Source: Wolbachia endosymbiont (group A) of Bibio marci (lineage in GTDB: Bacteria > Pseudomonadota > Alphaproteobacteria > Rickettsiales > Anaplasmataceae). From it: a stretch of 64,000 bases of DNA. Made by a program: the position numbers and the translations under genes. Of this stretch, positions 50,336 through 60,127 are shown piece by piece. How positions within the stretch are numbered: the stretch's first letter is position 1; the number at the start of each line of letters is the position of its first letter. Location of the stretch: the NCBI RefSeq assembly GCF_947251645.1, contig NZ_OX366364.1, positions 1,178,001-1,242,000 of the forward strand, in the 5' to 3' direction. The notes below the pieces were generated by a model, which worked only from the letters and a program-made list of their open reading frames with translations, was not told the origin of the DNA and searched no databases.

Positions 50336-50623
50336 CTACACAATTTTATCATATAAATCCTCCCAGTCTGGATTCTCTTTCTCGATTAAATTCATTTTCC
50401 ATTTTCTTTGCCAACTTTTTAAAAGCTTTTCTCTAGTAATAGCTAAATTTATGTCTTGGAACTCTTCGAAATAAACCAATCTATAAACACCGTATTTTGA
50501 CGTAAAACTAGAAACAGTTTCACTTTTATGTTCATAAATTCGTTTTATCAAATTTGATGTCACACCTACGTATAAAGTTCCGTTGCGTTCACTTGCAAGT
50601 ATATAAACATAATAACTCTTCAT
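50336..50623 (-). CDS. GIY-YIG domain nuclease-like protein
   Basis: 95 residues from the ATG at 50623 (MKSYYVYILAS). The open frame extends 18 codons further upstream, but that part translates a palindromic repeat, so the internal start is preferred. The GIY-YIG core is visible as YVYIL ... GTLYVGVT, with Arg in LIKRIYEH and a later conserved Glu/Lys region. This small UvrC-like single-domain type (YhbQ-like) is common in bacteria and thought to act on DNA. It is squeezed between murC and IS copy 4, with palindromes on both sides. Confidence 0.82.
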   Translation of the reverse strand: MKSYYVYILASERNGTLYVGVTSNLIKRIYEHKSETVSSFTSKYGVYRLVYFEEFQDINLAITREKLLKSWQRKWKMNLIEKENPDWEDLYDKIV

Positions 50624-50633
50624 ATATAGTTGA

Positions 50634-50666
50634 CTGGATTCCAGTGTCAAGCACTGGAATGACACC
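50634..50666. repeat. Palindromic repeat upstream of the GIY-YIG gene
   Basis: GGATTCCAGTGTCAAGCACTGGAATGACACC hairpin between murC and the GIY-YIG gene. Confidence 0.85.
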
Positions 50667-50689
50667 GGTACTTGCATTTATTCTATCGT

Positions 50690-52168
50690 TTAACTAGATG
50701 TTTGTATAGTTTCTGCTATGAGCTTCGCAGCTTCCTTTGCCAATTTAGCTATATTACTACCAGCACCAATAAATAATACTATATCACCTGGACTTGTCGA
50801 ATCACTAATAAAATGTGAAATGAGTAGAGAATCATTCATGATTTTTACGCTATCAAATCCATTACTGATTAAAGCTTCTTGTATATCATTAATCCCACAA
50901 CCAGGAATAGGCTTGTCTTCTGGGGGATGAACAGGGGTGAGGATGACATAATCAAATATCATGAAAATTCGTATGAATTCATCAAAAAAATTACGAATGC
51001 GAGCAAAACGAAGTGGTTCGATAATTCCTATTACTTTTCCTTTAGTAATCGAACGTGCAGCCGTTAAAGTTGCATATATTTCATTTGGATGATGGGCATA
51101 ATCCTCAATTAACTTAACACCTTTAATATCGGCAATCAAAGAGAATCTTCTTGCTACTTCTTGAAATTCCAAAAGGCCTTTTTTAATCTCTGCATCGCTA
51201 ATCCCGAGTTTTATTGCAACCGATATTGCAGCTAAGGCGTTGCTGACTTTGTGAATTCCAATTGCGTTTGACAGCACTACATTTTTTATATTTCTGGATC
51301 CCAGTGTCACGCACTGGGATGACAGATGGTGATGGGATGACACCTGTTCTTCTGTCATTCCAGTACTTGATACTGGAATCCAGTTGTTCAATACATCAAA
51401 TTCTATGCTGTTAGCATGCTGCTTAATATTAACAGCTTTAATATTGGCACCCTCAAATCCAAACATCATAGAGTTACTTGCATCATAATTAATGCCTACA
51501 GAATCAGGCAAAACTGCAAAATCTGCTTTGCTTATAAACTGAGAGAATGCATTTTTAATATCGTCGAATGTACCATAATGATCCATATGATCGTCGTTAA
51601 TACTCGTTATGACAGCAATATTTGCAGGAATCTTCAGCATAGTTCCATCTGATTCATCAGCTTCGATTAAAAAAATGTCACTCCTTCCAAGTCTTGAATT
51701 ACTTTGATATGAATTCAGTATTCCTCCCACAATTACAGTTGCATCGACATTAGAATGATCAAAAATGGAAGCAATCATTGCCGTTGTCGTTGTCTTACCA
51801 CTTGAACCTGAAACCGCTATCACATATTTATCTCTTAAAAGTTCAGCAAGTATGTCTGATCTATGCAAAATGGTTTTATTGTTATTTTTTGCCGCAATTA
51901 ACTCCACATTATCAGATTCTATCGCAGAAGAATGTACAACTATTTGAGCTTGGCTTATATTATCAGCATTGTGACCAATGTAAACTTCTATACCCAGCTT
52001 TTGTAACCTATCTACATTGTCGTTTGACTGCGCATCACTGCCTTGAACTTTGTAATTGGAATTATGGAGAATTTCAGCAATGGCACTCATTCCGATTCCA
52101 CCTATACCAATAATATGTATTATTCCTTTTTGAGTTTTGTTAATATTTAGCAGTAGATGTTTACTCAT
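50690..52168 (-). CDS. murC: UDP-N-acetylmuramate--L-alanine ligase MurC
   Basis: 492 residues from the ATG at 52168 ([15 protein letters not shown]). The frame is open 32 codons further, but that stretch would overlap the rlpA start and is not MurC-like. The N-terminus [17 protein letters not shown] binds [18 protein letters not shown] is the ATP loop, and [10 protein letters not shown] and YAHHPNEI are Mur ligase signatures. Residues about 263-300 ([13 protein letters not shown] ... [11 protein letters not shown]) are a palindromic-repeat insertion. MurC adds the first alanine of the peptidoglycan stem. Its retention, together with MurF, shows that precursor (lipid II) synthesis is kept. 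Confidence 0.94.
   Translation of the reverse strand: MSKHLLLNINKTQKGIIHIIGIGGIGMSAIAEILHNSNYKVQGSDAQSNDNVDRLQKLGIEVYIGHNADNISQAQIVVHSSAIESDNVELIAAKNNNKTILHRSDILAELLRDKYVIAVSGSSGKTTTTAMIASIFDHSNVDATVIVGGILNSYQSNSRLGRSDIFLIEADESDGTMLKIPANIAVITSINDDHMDHYGTFDDIKNAFSQFISKADFAVLPDSVGINYDASNSMMFGFEGANIKAVNIKQHANSIEFDVLNNWIPVSSTGMTEEQVSSHHHLSSQCVTLGSRNIKNVVLSNAIGIHKVSNALAAISVAIKLGISDAEIKKGLLEFQEVARRFSLIADIKGVKLIEDYAHHPNEIYATLTAARSITKGKVIGIIEPLRFARIRNFFDEFIRIFMIFDYVILTPVHPPEDKPIPGCGINDIQEALISNGFDSVKIMNDSLLISHFISDSTSPGDIVLFIGAGSNIAKLAKEAAKLIAETIQTSS
51293..51383. repeat. Two palindromic repeats inside the murC coding sequence
   Basis: TGGATCCCAGTGTCACGCACTGGGATGACA and GTCATTCCAGTACTTGATACTGGAATCCA-type hairpins in frame, about 30 codons in total. 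Confidence 0.88.
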
Positions 52169-52230
52169 TACTAAATTTATTATAGTATAATTTAAAATCC
52201 TCATAGTATCGAACCCTCTTACCGAATACA

Positions 52231-52905
52231 ATGATAAAAAACCTAACCTTTCTATGTCTAACATTTGTTTTGATAAGTAGCTGCAGTTTTAGCAACAGGT
52301 TTAATTGCACTGCAGGTCATTATAAAATTGGCAGCAGCTACACAATAAATGGTATAACTTATCACCCAAAAAACTGTAAACATCACGAAGAAATAGGAAT
52401 AGCATCGTGGTATGGAATAGAAGATCATGGCACGCTTACAGCAAATGGTGAAGTGTTTAACCGCCACTTGATCTCTGCAGCGCATAAGACTTTGCCTTTA
52501 CCCTGCTTTGTTCTTGTCACTAATTTAGAAAATGGAAGAAAGCTTGTTACAAGAGTTAACGATAGAGGACCATTTATTAAAGGCAGAATAATAGACTTAT
52601 CAGAAAAAGCAGCTCAAGTCTTAGGATTTCATAAAGTAGGGCTTGCAAAGGTAAAAGTCCAATACCTAAGAAAGATGTCAGAACAATTGATACAAAATAC
52701 TCCTCATTATAGAAAGCAATATGAAAAAGAAATGCAGAAACATCACCCGAAACAAGACAGTGCAGAAAGTAAGGGATATGTTGCATTTTTTAAAAGTGCT
52801 CAGGCTGCTAAATCAGCTGCATCGAAGCTTCGTAATCAAGGAATGAAAAATGTTAGATTGCTTTTTAAGAACAATCAATATTGTGTGAAAGTGAGTTATA
52901 GGTAG
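52231..52905 (+). CDS. rlpA: Septal ring lytic transglycosylase RlpA-like lipoprotein
   Basis: 224 residues. Lipobox ISSC puts the lipidated Cys at residue 18. The double-psi barrel domain has the RlpA signature GIASWYG...[11 protein letters not shown], then [28 protein letters not shown] with the catalytic-type Asp and the conserved GRIIDLS. The C-terminal 40 residues ([18 protein letters not shown]...YCVKVSY) look like a SPOR domain that binds denuded septal glycan. It is divergent from murC, 62 bp apart, so both may be controlled from one short promoter region. Confidence 0.9.
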   Translation: MIKNLTFLCLTFVLISSCSFSNRFNCTAGHYKIGSSYTINGITYHPKNCKHHEEIGIASWYGIEDHGTLTANGEVFNRHLISAAHKTLPLPCFVLVTNLENGRKLVTRVNDRGPFIKGRIIDLSEKAAQVLGFHKVGLAKVKVQYLRKMSEQLIQNTPHYRKQYEKEMQKHHPKQDSAESKGYVAFFKSAQAAKSAASKLRNQGMKNVRLLFKNNQYCVKVSYR

Positions 52906-53019
52906 CGGTGAGTGCAGAATTTGAAAGATTTGGTTAATGTAAGAAACGCTGGCTAACTATTGTAAGTTAAAAATGTGATATAAAAAAGATATCAACAATT
53001 TATAGCTATACCGCCGCGG

Positions 53020-53156
53020 CGCTAACTAGTAGCAAGATGACGAGGTTATCGTCATGCCGCCGCAAACCGTCATACCGTGATTCATTCCACAACTGTACGA
53101 ACATTACAATTTGAGCCTACCAGAAGGATGTCATCCCAGTGCCCAGACACTGGGAT
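53020..53156. repeat. Palindromic repeat remnants before IS copy 5
   Basis: Diverged TAGC..-type pieces, then GTCATCCCAGTGCCCAGACACTGGGAT, the IS target. No gene in 52906-53156. Confidence 0.7.
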
Positions 53157-54245
53157 GGCTTTGTTGCATCGCACCTTATACTGGTAGTAATTTACGATAA
53201 ATATCATGTAGCCATTTCAAATTTAGCCATACCAATTTCAGTAAATTGATTAAGCAAATAGCACTTAATCAGCAATTCTTTTTCGCGATTTACTTCGGAT
53301 TTATTCCTAAAGCTGAATCCAAATATTTGCTTTAATCTTGAGAAAAACCCTTCAATATAAGATCTTTTCCCATAATTTACTTCTTTTTTCCATTCTTTCA
53401 CGCCATCTTCACCGTATAATTTTATTAACCTAATAGCAGCATTTCTGTCAGACATATAATCTATTTCTGGATGTTCTGCCGCATTGTTTATTGGTGGAAT
53501 TTTTGCCTTTATATCATATTCGTGACACAATTTGTAAAACTTGTGCCTATCATATGCCCTATCTGCATATAGTGCTTTTATGACATGCTGAAAATTAACT
53601 TCTTTAAGCAAATCGCAAGCTCCATAGTGATCAGAGTAGACACCGTTACTGTATTTTACAGCTATGGCTTTTTTGCTGTTTATATTCAACATTACATGCA
53701 ATTTTCTTGTCTGTTCATAGCCACGATATTTTCTGTTAGCGCTATTTTCCTTGCTGTGACCAGGGGTATTGTTGTAAATGCTGATACCTGTACTATCTAT
53801 AGCAATTTCGATGTCTTCCATATTATTTTTATCAATTCTGCAATCATTGATCTTAATATTAAGTTTCTTAAACCTTCTTGATGCTTGTGAATAGCTGATA
53901 ACTGCTAAATCTCTTCCTATTTGTTGCATATATCCTTTTATAAACCCCACCGTTTGTCTTAAACCAATTCTAAAAAGATTGACAATTATATGCACCAAAA
54001 TCACAACTTTATCACTGTAAATATAGTTGCCGCCTTGCATTTTTGGACTATTTTCATACCAATTTTCTATGGCTTCATTGATATAATGAAAAATATTTCC
54101 TCTTTCCTGGAGAAATTTGTTATATTCATTTTGGTTACTGACTTTCATTTTCTGTGGCATATTTTTTCTTCAACAGTTAAATGGTTATTTATAATGAATT
54201 TTGTCAGTAGCCACCAGATTTTTTCGGTTGCTATGCAACAAAGCC
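53157..54245 (-). mobile_element. IS5 family (IS903 group) insertion sequence, copy 5
   Basis: 1089 bp; CACTGGGAT duplicated at 53148-53156 and 54246-54254. The left flank (GCCCAGACACTGGGAT) is the same as at copies 1 and 3. Confidence 0.95.
53204..54160 (-). CDS. IS903-group DDE transposase, copy 5
   Basis: 318 residues, identical to the other copies; DDE residues intact. Confidence 0.95.
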   Translation of the reverse strand: MPQKMKVSNQNEYNKFLQERGNIFHYINEAIENWYENSPKMQGGNYIYSDKVVILVHIIVNLFRIGLRQTVGFIKGYMQQIGRDLAVISYSQASRRFKKLNIKINDCRIDKNNMEDIEIAIDSTGISIYNNTPGHSKENSANRKYRGYEQTRKLHVMLNINSKKAIAVKYSNGVYSDHYGACDLLKEVNFQHVIKALYADRAYDRHKFYKLCHEYDIKAKIPPINNAAEHPEIDYMSDRNAAIRLIKLYGEDGVKEWKKEVNYGKRSYIEGFFSRLKQIFGFSFRNKSEVNREKELLIKCYLLNQFTEIGMAKFEMAT

Positions 54246-54352
54246 CACTGGGATCCAGGAATTTTGATTGGGCACTAAGTTGATAAGCATAAAAGTGGCT
54301 GATCTTATGTTAAAACACAACGTTCTTGATGAGATTACGGCAAGGCTGGATT

Positions 54353-54678
54353 GGCTTTGTTGCATCGCTAGCTATGATGGATTAAAGATAAAAAAGATGG
54401 AGAATATCAGTAGCTTATTATTCTGGTATTTATAACAAGAACGGTCAGTGAATACCTAAATTTGAGTAAAAGAAATTTCACTACCACTCACTAATCCGGC
54501 TAAAATTCAAGAATTTCAATGCTTTAGCTATTTTCAATAGAATTAAGTTTATTAATATAAATAATAAATTACTATTCTTAAATTTGATCAGATTGATTGC
54601 AAAAAAACAAGATTTTCAATAGGTTGCTTATAATCCTAGCTATAGTTAGCCTTTCATAAGTAGCGATGCAACAAAGCC
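54353..54678. mobile_element. 326-bp MITE sharing the IS903-type ends, copy 2
   Basis: Same length as the copy at 10926-11251 but inverted. Ends GGCTTTGTTGCATCGCTA; flanked by the 9-bp direct repeat GGCTGGATT (54344-54352 and 54679-54687). The different duplicated sequence proves an independent insertion. Confidence 0.9.
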
Positions 54679-54860
54679 GGCTGGATTCCAGTGTCAAGCA
54701 CTGGAATGACACCATTTGCTGTGCAGTTTACCTTCAAAAATGAATGTTCGTACAGCTATGGATTCATTCGCGGTATCTCATCCGCTAACACGTAGCAACT
54801 GTTCTCCCTTGTCATACCGTCACGGTATCTCTAGATCCCGCTAACACGTAGCGGGATGAC
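54679..54860. repeat. Palindromic repeats between the MITE and the AAA ATPase remnant
   Basis: GGATTCCAGTGTCAAGCACTGGAATGACACC (54684-54714) and a TAGCGG-type element (about 54800-54860). No gene. Confidence 0.8.
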
Positions 54861-54903
54861 GGTTTTTCAAATTGTCGTAAGTCAGTTTAGCTATAGCATT
54901 ATA

Positions 54904-54985
54904 GAGACAAAGATCAAAATTTACTTATTTACGTCTCCAATTTCATTGTGTATAATGGAGACAAAGATTTATATTTTATGTCTCC
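54904..54985 (+). promoter_or_regulatory. Operator-like array of four GAGAC half-sites around a -10 box
   Basis: GAGAC (54904), GTCTCC (54933), GGAGAC (54957) and TGTCTCC (54979) alternate in orientation at intervals of 23-29 bp. A perfect TATAAT (54951-54956) lies in the middle, and the presumed start ATG (54978) lies in the last half-site, with no ribosome site. This points to autoregulated, near-leaderless expression of the following gene. Inferred from symmetry and position. Confidence 0.55.
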
Positions 54986-56317
54986 ATTATTTATTGGTAG
55001 GCAAAAAGCAACTACTGGAACTTACAGAAAAAAATACTGCTTCTTTTGTAGTAGTCAAAGGAAGACGTCGTATAGGAAAAAGTCGTTTAATTCAAGAGTT
55101 TGGTAAGCATTTCGAGCAGTATTACTCATTTATAGGTTTGCCACCAGAAAAGCATACTACAACATCCCACCAACTTAATGAATTTTCTAGACAAGTTGCT
55201 AGACAATTTTTTTGCTAGATATGATGACTGGAGTATGGGCAGTTGGTGAACGTCTACTATCAGGGAAAATATTATTGCTATTTGATGAAATTTCTTGGAT
55301 GGGCTCAAAAGATCCAACTTTTTTAGGAAAAATAAAGAATTTTTGGGATACACAGCTATAACAAGCTAGTTTTTGTTGTTTGTTTCATCCTGAAAACATA
55401 CTTAGTAGTACTGGTTTTGTAGGAAGAATATCGTTGACTTTAACACTCGGGACTTTCTGATTGCAACAGATTTTGGCCAAAAAATATTTCAGCATACGAA
55501 AAGTTTAAGGTGCTTGCAGTAACCGGCAAAATATTTGGAAGAGGTAAATTTTAAACATGGTGCTGAAGAAAATATTAAAAAGCTTTGTTTTACAAAAGGT
55601 GGGTTTTTAGTTGAGGAGTTTGACCAAATATTTTCAGATCTATTCATGCGAAAAACAGCTTTTTATAAGCAAATAGTGAGAGCTCTTTCTGCTGGAGCTA
55701 AAGAACAGGAAGAAATTTGTACTGCTTTAGATATTGCAAGACATGGACGCATTTCTGAGTATCTACATGAGCTGGAGCTTGCTGGTTTTATTGCAAGGGA
55801 TCACACTTGGAATATAAAAACTGGTACTGATTCACGACTCAGAAGGTACAGACTTCAAGATAATTATTTAAGGTTTTATCTAAAATATATTGAAAAAAAT
55901 CTAGGAAAATTAATCGTGACACCTATTCTATAGGGTTATTCACGTCCCTGCCAGAGTGGATTGGACTTCAGTTTGAAAATTTGGTGCTGAACAATAGAAA
56001 GAACATACATAATATCTTAGGAATTGACGAGCGAGAATCCATTTTTTCAGAGGAAGACAGGTGCTGGTTGTCAAATTGATTACATGATTCAAACAAGGTT
56101 TAACACCCTCTACATTTGCGAAATCAAATTTTCAAAAAATAAAATCGGTCATTCAATAATACAAGAAGTACAAAAGAAAATAGATACACTAAAGCGTCCA
56201 AAAGGCTTTTCATGTCGTCCAGTTCTTATTCACGTTAATGGTGTGAGTGATGACGTTATAGATAGTGATTACTTTTCAAACATAATTGATTTTGGAGAAT
56301 TATTGAATTGTAAGTAA
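54978..56317 (+). pseudogene. AAA ATPase of the archaeal-ATPase/DUF234 type, multiply frameshifted
   Basis: The intact plan can be reassembled. MSPLFIGRQK is followed after one extra A by QLLELTEKNTAS and VVVKGRRRIGKSRLIQEFG (Walker A). Near 55205 a T-run shifts the frame again. GKILLLFDEISWMGSKDPTF (Walker B) then runs to a stop at about 55360. Later pieces carry the winged helix (KEQEEICTALDIARHGRISEYL, 55535-55933) and the DUF234 PD-(D/E)xK end (CQIDYMIQTRFNTLYICEIKF, 56024-56317). At least four breaks make it non-functional. The family's role is not firmly known; it combines a STAND-like ATPase with a nuclease-like domain. Confidence 0.82.
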
Positions 56318-56399
56318 TTCTTGCTCTACTTTTTCAACTTTGTGTCATTTAACATTGGAACAAGATTCCAGATGACATCTTTCTTGAACTCTTACTATA

Positions 56400-56560
56400 A
56401 CAATGTTCGTACAGATATGTGCCACGCGCTGGAATGACATGGTGAGGCGTCATCCTGCTGCTCCTTTCTTGTCATGCCGCCGCGAACCGTCATACCGTCA
56501 CGGTATCTCTTAGCCGCTAACACGTAGCGGAATGACGAATTACTTGACTTTTACAGGGAT
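56400..56560. repeat. Palindromic repeat remnants after the AAA ATPase pseudogene
   Basis: Diverged GCGCTGGAATGACA and TAGCGGAATGACG pieces; no gene in 56318-56583. Confidence 0.6.
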
Positions 56561-56583
56561 GACGGTTGTTGTTTAGCCGTAAA

Positions 56584-57039
56584 TATTTAAGAAATTTACC
56601 AAATAAAAAAAAAGGCAAAAGAAGCCCTGGGGTTATTATCCGCTTTAAAATATTGGCGTTTTTTATGTTTTAAACGCTTGATAAGCGAGATTCAGCCGCT
56701 TTTAATTGCAACTAACTTACGCTGCAAATGTTTAAGAAATTTACTAAGCAGAAAAAAAGACAAAGAATCCCCGAGTTAGCTAGTCTTTTACTATCTCTGT
56801 CGAGTATTGGCATTTTTTGATGTCTTGTAACGCTTTATAAGCGCGTTCAGCTTATTTAGATAAAAATCTAGATGTAGATGAAGTTTTGTAAAGACATACA
56901 GTATCTATATACTGCAAAAAATTAAACATAAGACGCCGATACATTAAGTAATCCTTACCTTTTAATCTGCAGATTGGCGAAAGCAAATACAATAGCTTCA
57001 TTTCCATGATAAGGGGGCTAGCGAGGCTTGTCAAGTAGT
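56584..57039. repeat. 0.45-kb dispersed repeat, copy 2
   Basis: Same orientation as 30450-30900 and differing at only a few positions, including the internal tandem pair of 147-bp units. It ends about 40 bp from the 3' end of the initiator tRNA gene. Confidence 0.75.
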
Positions 57040-57076
57040 TTCTACCTGAAACCACAATATTCGCACAGTTGGAAAA

Positions 57077-57153
<77 letters not shown>

Positions 57154-57227
57154 TCGTTGCTTATTTAGTTATTATATATACAATAATAGAAAATAAAAGA
57201 ATAAAATTACATTATGGTGTATATTTT

Positions 57228-59363
57228 GTGTATTTATTAACTTTTCTTGACATAATAGTTAGTTATATACGTCATAACCTACACAATGAAAAATATAACT
57301 TGATACTATGGTTTCCTGTGTGTCAGTGTGTAGGGATTTTAACCTATTTTTCCCTAAGTTTTGAACCAAGCTGCACTTTTACCATATCTATTTTTCTTTT
57401 GCTTTTACCCACACTAATTCTGATTGCAATATTGTATAAAAGGTACGCGATATTATGTATCGCTTTAATTGCAGTGCTCATAGGGTTTACAGCTAGTAAA
57501 TTAAGAACAGCTTTAGTTGATACTCAAATTCTTGATAAAGAGAGATATGTAAAAGATATCGTTGCCACAGTGAAGGATATTAATGACAGGGGCTCATATA
57601 AACAATTTCTGCTCCATGTTGTAAAGCCCTCTGTCATCCCAGTGTCAGCTACTTGCATGACATCTTTGATTGATGATATATATCCAATTTATCACTCAAC
57701 TGGACGTTCATGTAGTTATGCGTCACGCGCTGGCCACATTGCTCTAGATAACATCAGAATATCAGTTAGAACCAAAGTGGAAAAAGGCATTAAAATAGGC
57801 GATCAAGTAAAATTATCAGCAAAACTCTTCCCTCTAAAGATTGCGCCCTCGGAGTATGCATATGATTTTGCAAGAATAGCATATTACCAGAAAATAAGTG
57901 CAACAGGTTTTGCAACAAGCAAAATAGCCCTGCACAAAAAGGCTGAAGCAAGGAAATTTCTAGAGTATATAGAATCTTTCCGTCAATATATTTATGAAAA
58001 CCTGCAGCAAAATATCAAAAAACCACATGCGGATATAATCTCTGCATTACTAATTGGTAAAAAAGATGGCATAGATCAAAAAATTATGGATGCAATACGA
58101 GATTCAGGTATAGCACATTTGTTTGCCATATCTGGTTTGCATTTATCATTCGTTGCTGGTCTGTTTTTTGTAGTGTTTCGTAATTTATTCGCAATATCTG
58201 AAACTTTGACTCTTAAGTATAACACCAAGAAAATATCTGCATTCCTTACTATCTTGCCAACCACGTTTTATTTGTTGATTACCGGTATGCAAATTTCTGC
58301 TCAGCGTGCCTACATCATGGTGATTTTAGTACTTGTTGCAATAATGATAGAGAGAAAATATCGAGGGTTAATAGCAATTGCGTTTGCTGCTTCAGTGATA
58401 CTCTCAGTAGAACCAGAAGCAATTTTAAAGCCAGGCTTTCAGATGTCATTTTCTGCGGTTTTGGCACTGGTTGCCAGTTATCAAATTAATGCTAATAAAT
58501 TGTTCAAAATAAAAATAATGAAATATTTTGTATCGATAATGATCAGCTCAGTAATAGCAAGTTTAGCAACTGTTCCGTACACGATATACAATTTTAATTA
58601 TTTTTCAATTAGTGGCATTATCACAAATTTAGTTGCTATACCAATAGTTACATTAATTATTATTCCACTTGGAATAATTTATGTTTTGTTGATTCCTTTA
58701 GGTATTGAATGGATTATAGCGCCATTTATAGAGCGCCCAATTGACAGTATTTTGTATATAACAAACGCTATCGCTAGTCTTCAGTATTTGGTTATTCCCA
58801 TTCACACTTTTCCTGCCTCATCAATTATTATAATAACATTTGGGTTATTATGGCTGTGCTTGTGGGAAAGAAATTGGCGCTTCTTCGGAATTTTCTTTAT
58901 TGTGCTGGGTATTTTCTCTAGTGCTATGTATAGAACTCCTGATATCTTGATAAGTGCTGATAATGTTGCTGCAAAGGAGAGTGACAACTTACTATATTCT
59001 CTCACCAGAAAAAATAGGAACTTTGTTGTCAAAACATGGGCAAAGCAAAATGGGCAGAACCAAATTTTGAATCATAAAAAATACAATAACTCAGATAAAA
59101 GGCTAAAATGTAACGATTATGGCTGCATATATAACAAAGGAAATAATAAGTCAGTGTTGCTAGCTTATAAAAAAGAAGATATTCTAGAAAATTGTGATAA
59201 AGTTGACTTAATAATTCAATTAAGTGAATTCGACTATTCAGTTTGTAATACTAAAACTATCAAATATGCCGATTTAGAAACACATGCAATTTGGTTAACA
59301 AATCGTTACATAAAGATTAATAAAGTGCGCTCCAATAGGCCTTGGCACATGTTGAAAAATTAA
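57228..59363 (+). CDS. comEC: ComEC/Rec2-type DNA uptake channel protein
   Basis: About 711 residues from the GTG at 57228. The frame is open back into the tRNA gene, so a start inside 57154-57230 must be used, and this one fits the usual N-terminus. The N-terminal helices are followed by a DUF4131-like soluble region, then the competence domain with AHLFAISGLHLSFVAGLFF and many membrane helices to about residue 580 of the long frame. The C-terminal part is short and lacks the metallo-hydrolase motif of full ComEC. Part of the soluble region (SVIPVSATCMTSLIDDIYP and on to YASRAGH) derives from a palindromic repeat. ComEC carries single-stranded DNA inward in competent bacteria. It lies next to initiator tRNA. 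Confidence 0.85.
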   Translation: MYLLTFLDIIVSYIRHNLHNEKYNLILWFPVCQCVGILTYFSLSFEPSCTFTISIFLLLLPTLILIAILYKRYAILCIALIAVLIGFTASKLRTALVDTQILDKERYVKDIVATVKDINDRGSYKQFLLHVVKPSVIPVSATCMTSLIDDIYPIYHSTGRSCSYASRAGHIALDNIRISVRTKVEKGIKIGDQVKLSAKLFPLKIAPSEYAYDFARIAYYQKISATGFATSKIALHKKAEARKFLEYIESFRQYIYENLQQNIKKPHADIISALLIGKKDGIDQKIMDAIRDSGIAHLFAISGLHLSFVAGLFFVVFRNLFAISETLTLKYNTKKISAFLTILPTTFYLLITGMQISAQRAYIMVILVLVAIMIERKYRGLIAIAFAASVILSVEPEAILKPGFQMSFSAVLALVASYQINANKLFKIKIMKYFVSIMISSVIASLATVPYTIYNFNYFSISGIITNLVAIPIVTLIIIPLGIIYVLLIPLGIEWIIAPFIERPIDSILYITNAIASLQYLVIPIHTFPASSIIIITFGLLWLCLWERNWRFFGIFFIVLGIFSSAMYRTPDILISADNVAAKESDNLLYSLTRKNRNFVVKTWAKQNGQNQILNHKKYNNSDKRLKCNDYGCIYNKGNNKSVLLAYKKEDILENCDKVDLIIQLSEFDYSVCNTKTIKYADLETHAIWLTNRYIKINKVRSNRPWHMLKN
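57630..57745. repeat. Degenerate palindromic repeat inside comEC
   Basis: TGTCATCCCAGTGTCAGCTACTTGCATGACA and a later CGTCACGCGCTGG piece are diverged forms of the intergenic repeat, read in frame in the soluble domain. Confidence 0.65.
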
Positions 59364-59424
59364 GAAACTTGATTTTAAGGTTTGGTTAATGTATACCTAA
59401 ATAAATTTAAACTAGAAAAATGTT

Positions 59425-59873
59425 ATGGTTACAGACACTAAAGATCCTTTCAAAGACTATTTTGATTTTTTAGGATTTAGAAAACTTTCTGACCAGCCCA
59501 GTAGAATTTTGAGCTCTATAAGAAAGTATTCTGGTACTATATCGATAGCAAGTACCATTGCTACTCTTATAGCATTTACTGCCTTTTCTATTCAGCCTGT
59601 TATAGTGGCCCTACCCAGATGGTATGAATTAGGTATTGCTTGGTTGGAAGCAAGAGAAGATAATCACTTCTCAGAGTGGATAGGGTCAATCCAAAATATT
59701 TAAGGTTAACCATGCAAGTATCGATGATGAGAAAACAAGGGAACTGGGATCAAGCAAAACAACTGCGTCAATTAGTGCAGGGTATGCCATCTAAGGATTC
59801 TTGCGATCCAAATTATCGACGTCTTTGGTATGTTAGAACCTGTTTAAAATCTCAAAGAGATGAGCTAAAGTAG
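59425..59873 (+). pseudogene. Small membrane-associated hypothetical gene, probably frameshifted
   Basis: The first frame (59425-59703) encodes 92 residues: a polar N-terminus, a hydrophobic helix (about 42-66) and NHFSEWIG before the stop. The second frame (59676-59873) overlaps it and reads DRVNPKYLRLTMQVSMMRKQ to the end. Joining ...FSEW to DRVNPK needs only one missing G at about 59680, so this looks like one gene of about 149 codons. The last residues (about CLKSQRDELK) may already be in the adjacent IS5-type remnant. I do not recognise the family. Confidence 0.5.
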
Positions 59874-59874
59874 G

Positions 59875-60127
59875 AACAGGTAAATAATGAGGTATATAAA
59901 TGAGTCAAAGGTATCCAAGCGACATAAGTCGTGAGCAATTTGAAAAAATCAAACCAATTTTAGAAAGTAGGAAAAAGAAAACAAGACCAAGATTAATTGA
60001 TATATACAAAGTATTTTGTGGAGTGTTATACGTGCTAAAAAGTGGTTGTCAGTGGAGAATGTTGCCAAAAGAGTTTCCAAGGTGGGAAAACATATATTAC
60101 TATTTTCAAATGTGGAGTAAAAAGAAA
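59875..60127 (+). mobile_element. IS5 family (ISWpi1-like, IS1031 group) remnant
   Basis: Only the 5' part survives, with the transposase N-terminus from the ATG at 59900: RYPSDISREQFEKIKPILES, then LYVLKSGCQWRMLPKEFPRW and YYYFQMWSKK. After about codon 75 the frame runs into the antisense of the neighbouring NDUFA9-like gene, which marks the junction near 60125. The left end is uncertain; an ACCTGTT/AACAGGT inverted pair at 59836-59882 may belong to it. Confidence 0.75.

Noticed and set aside
50624-50677. 18 extra N-terminal codons on the GIY-YIG protein
   Set aside because: They translate a palindromic repeat; the ATG at 50623 starts the conserved domain directly.
52169-52264. Longer N-terminus for MurC
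   Set aside because: The 32 extra codons are not MurC-like, overlap the rlpA start and have no better start signal than the ATG at 52168.
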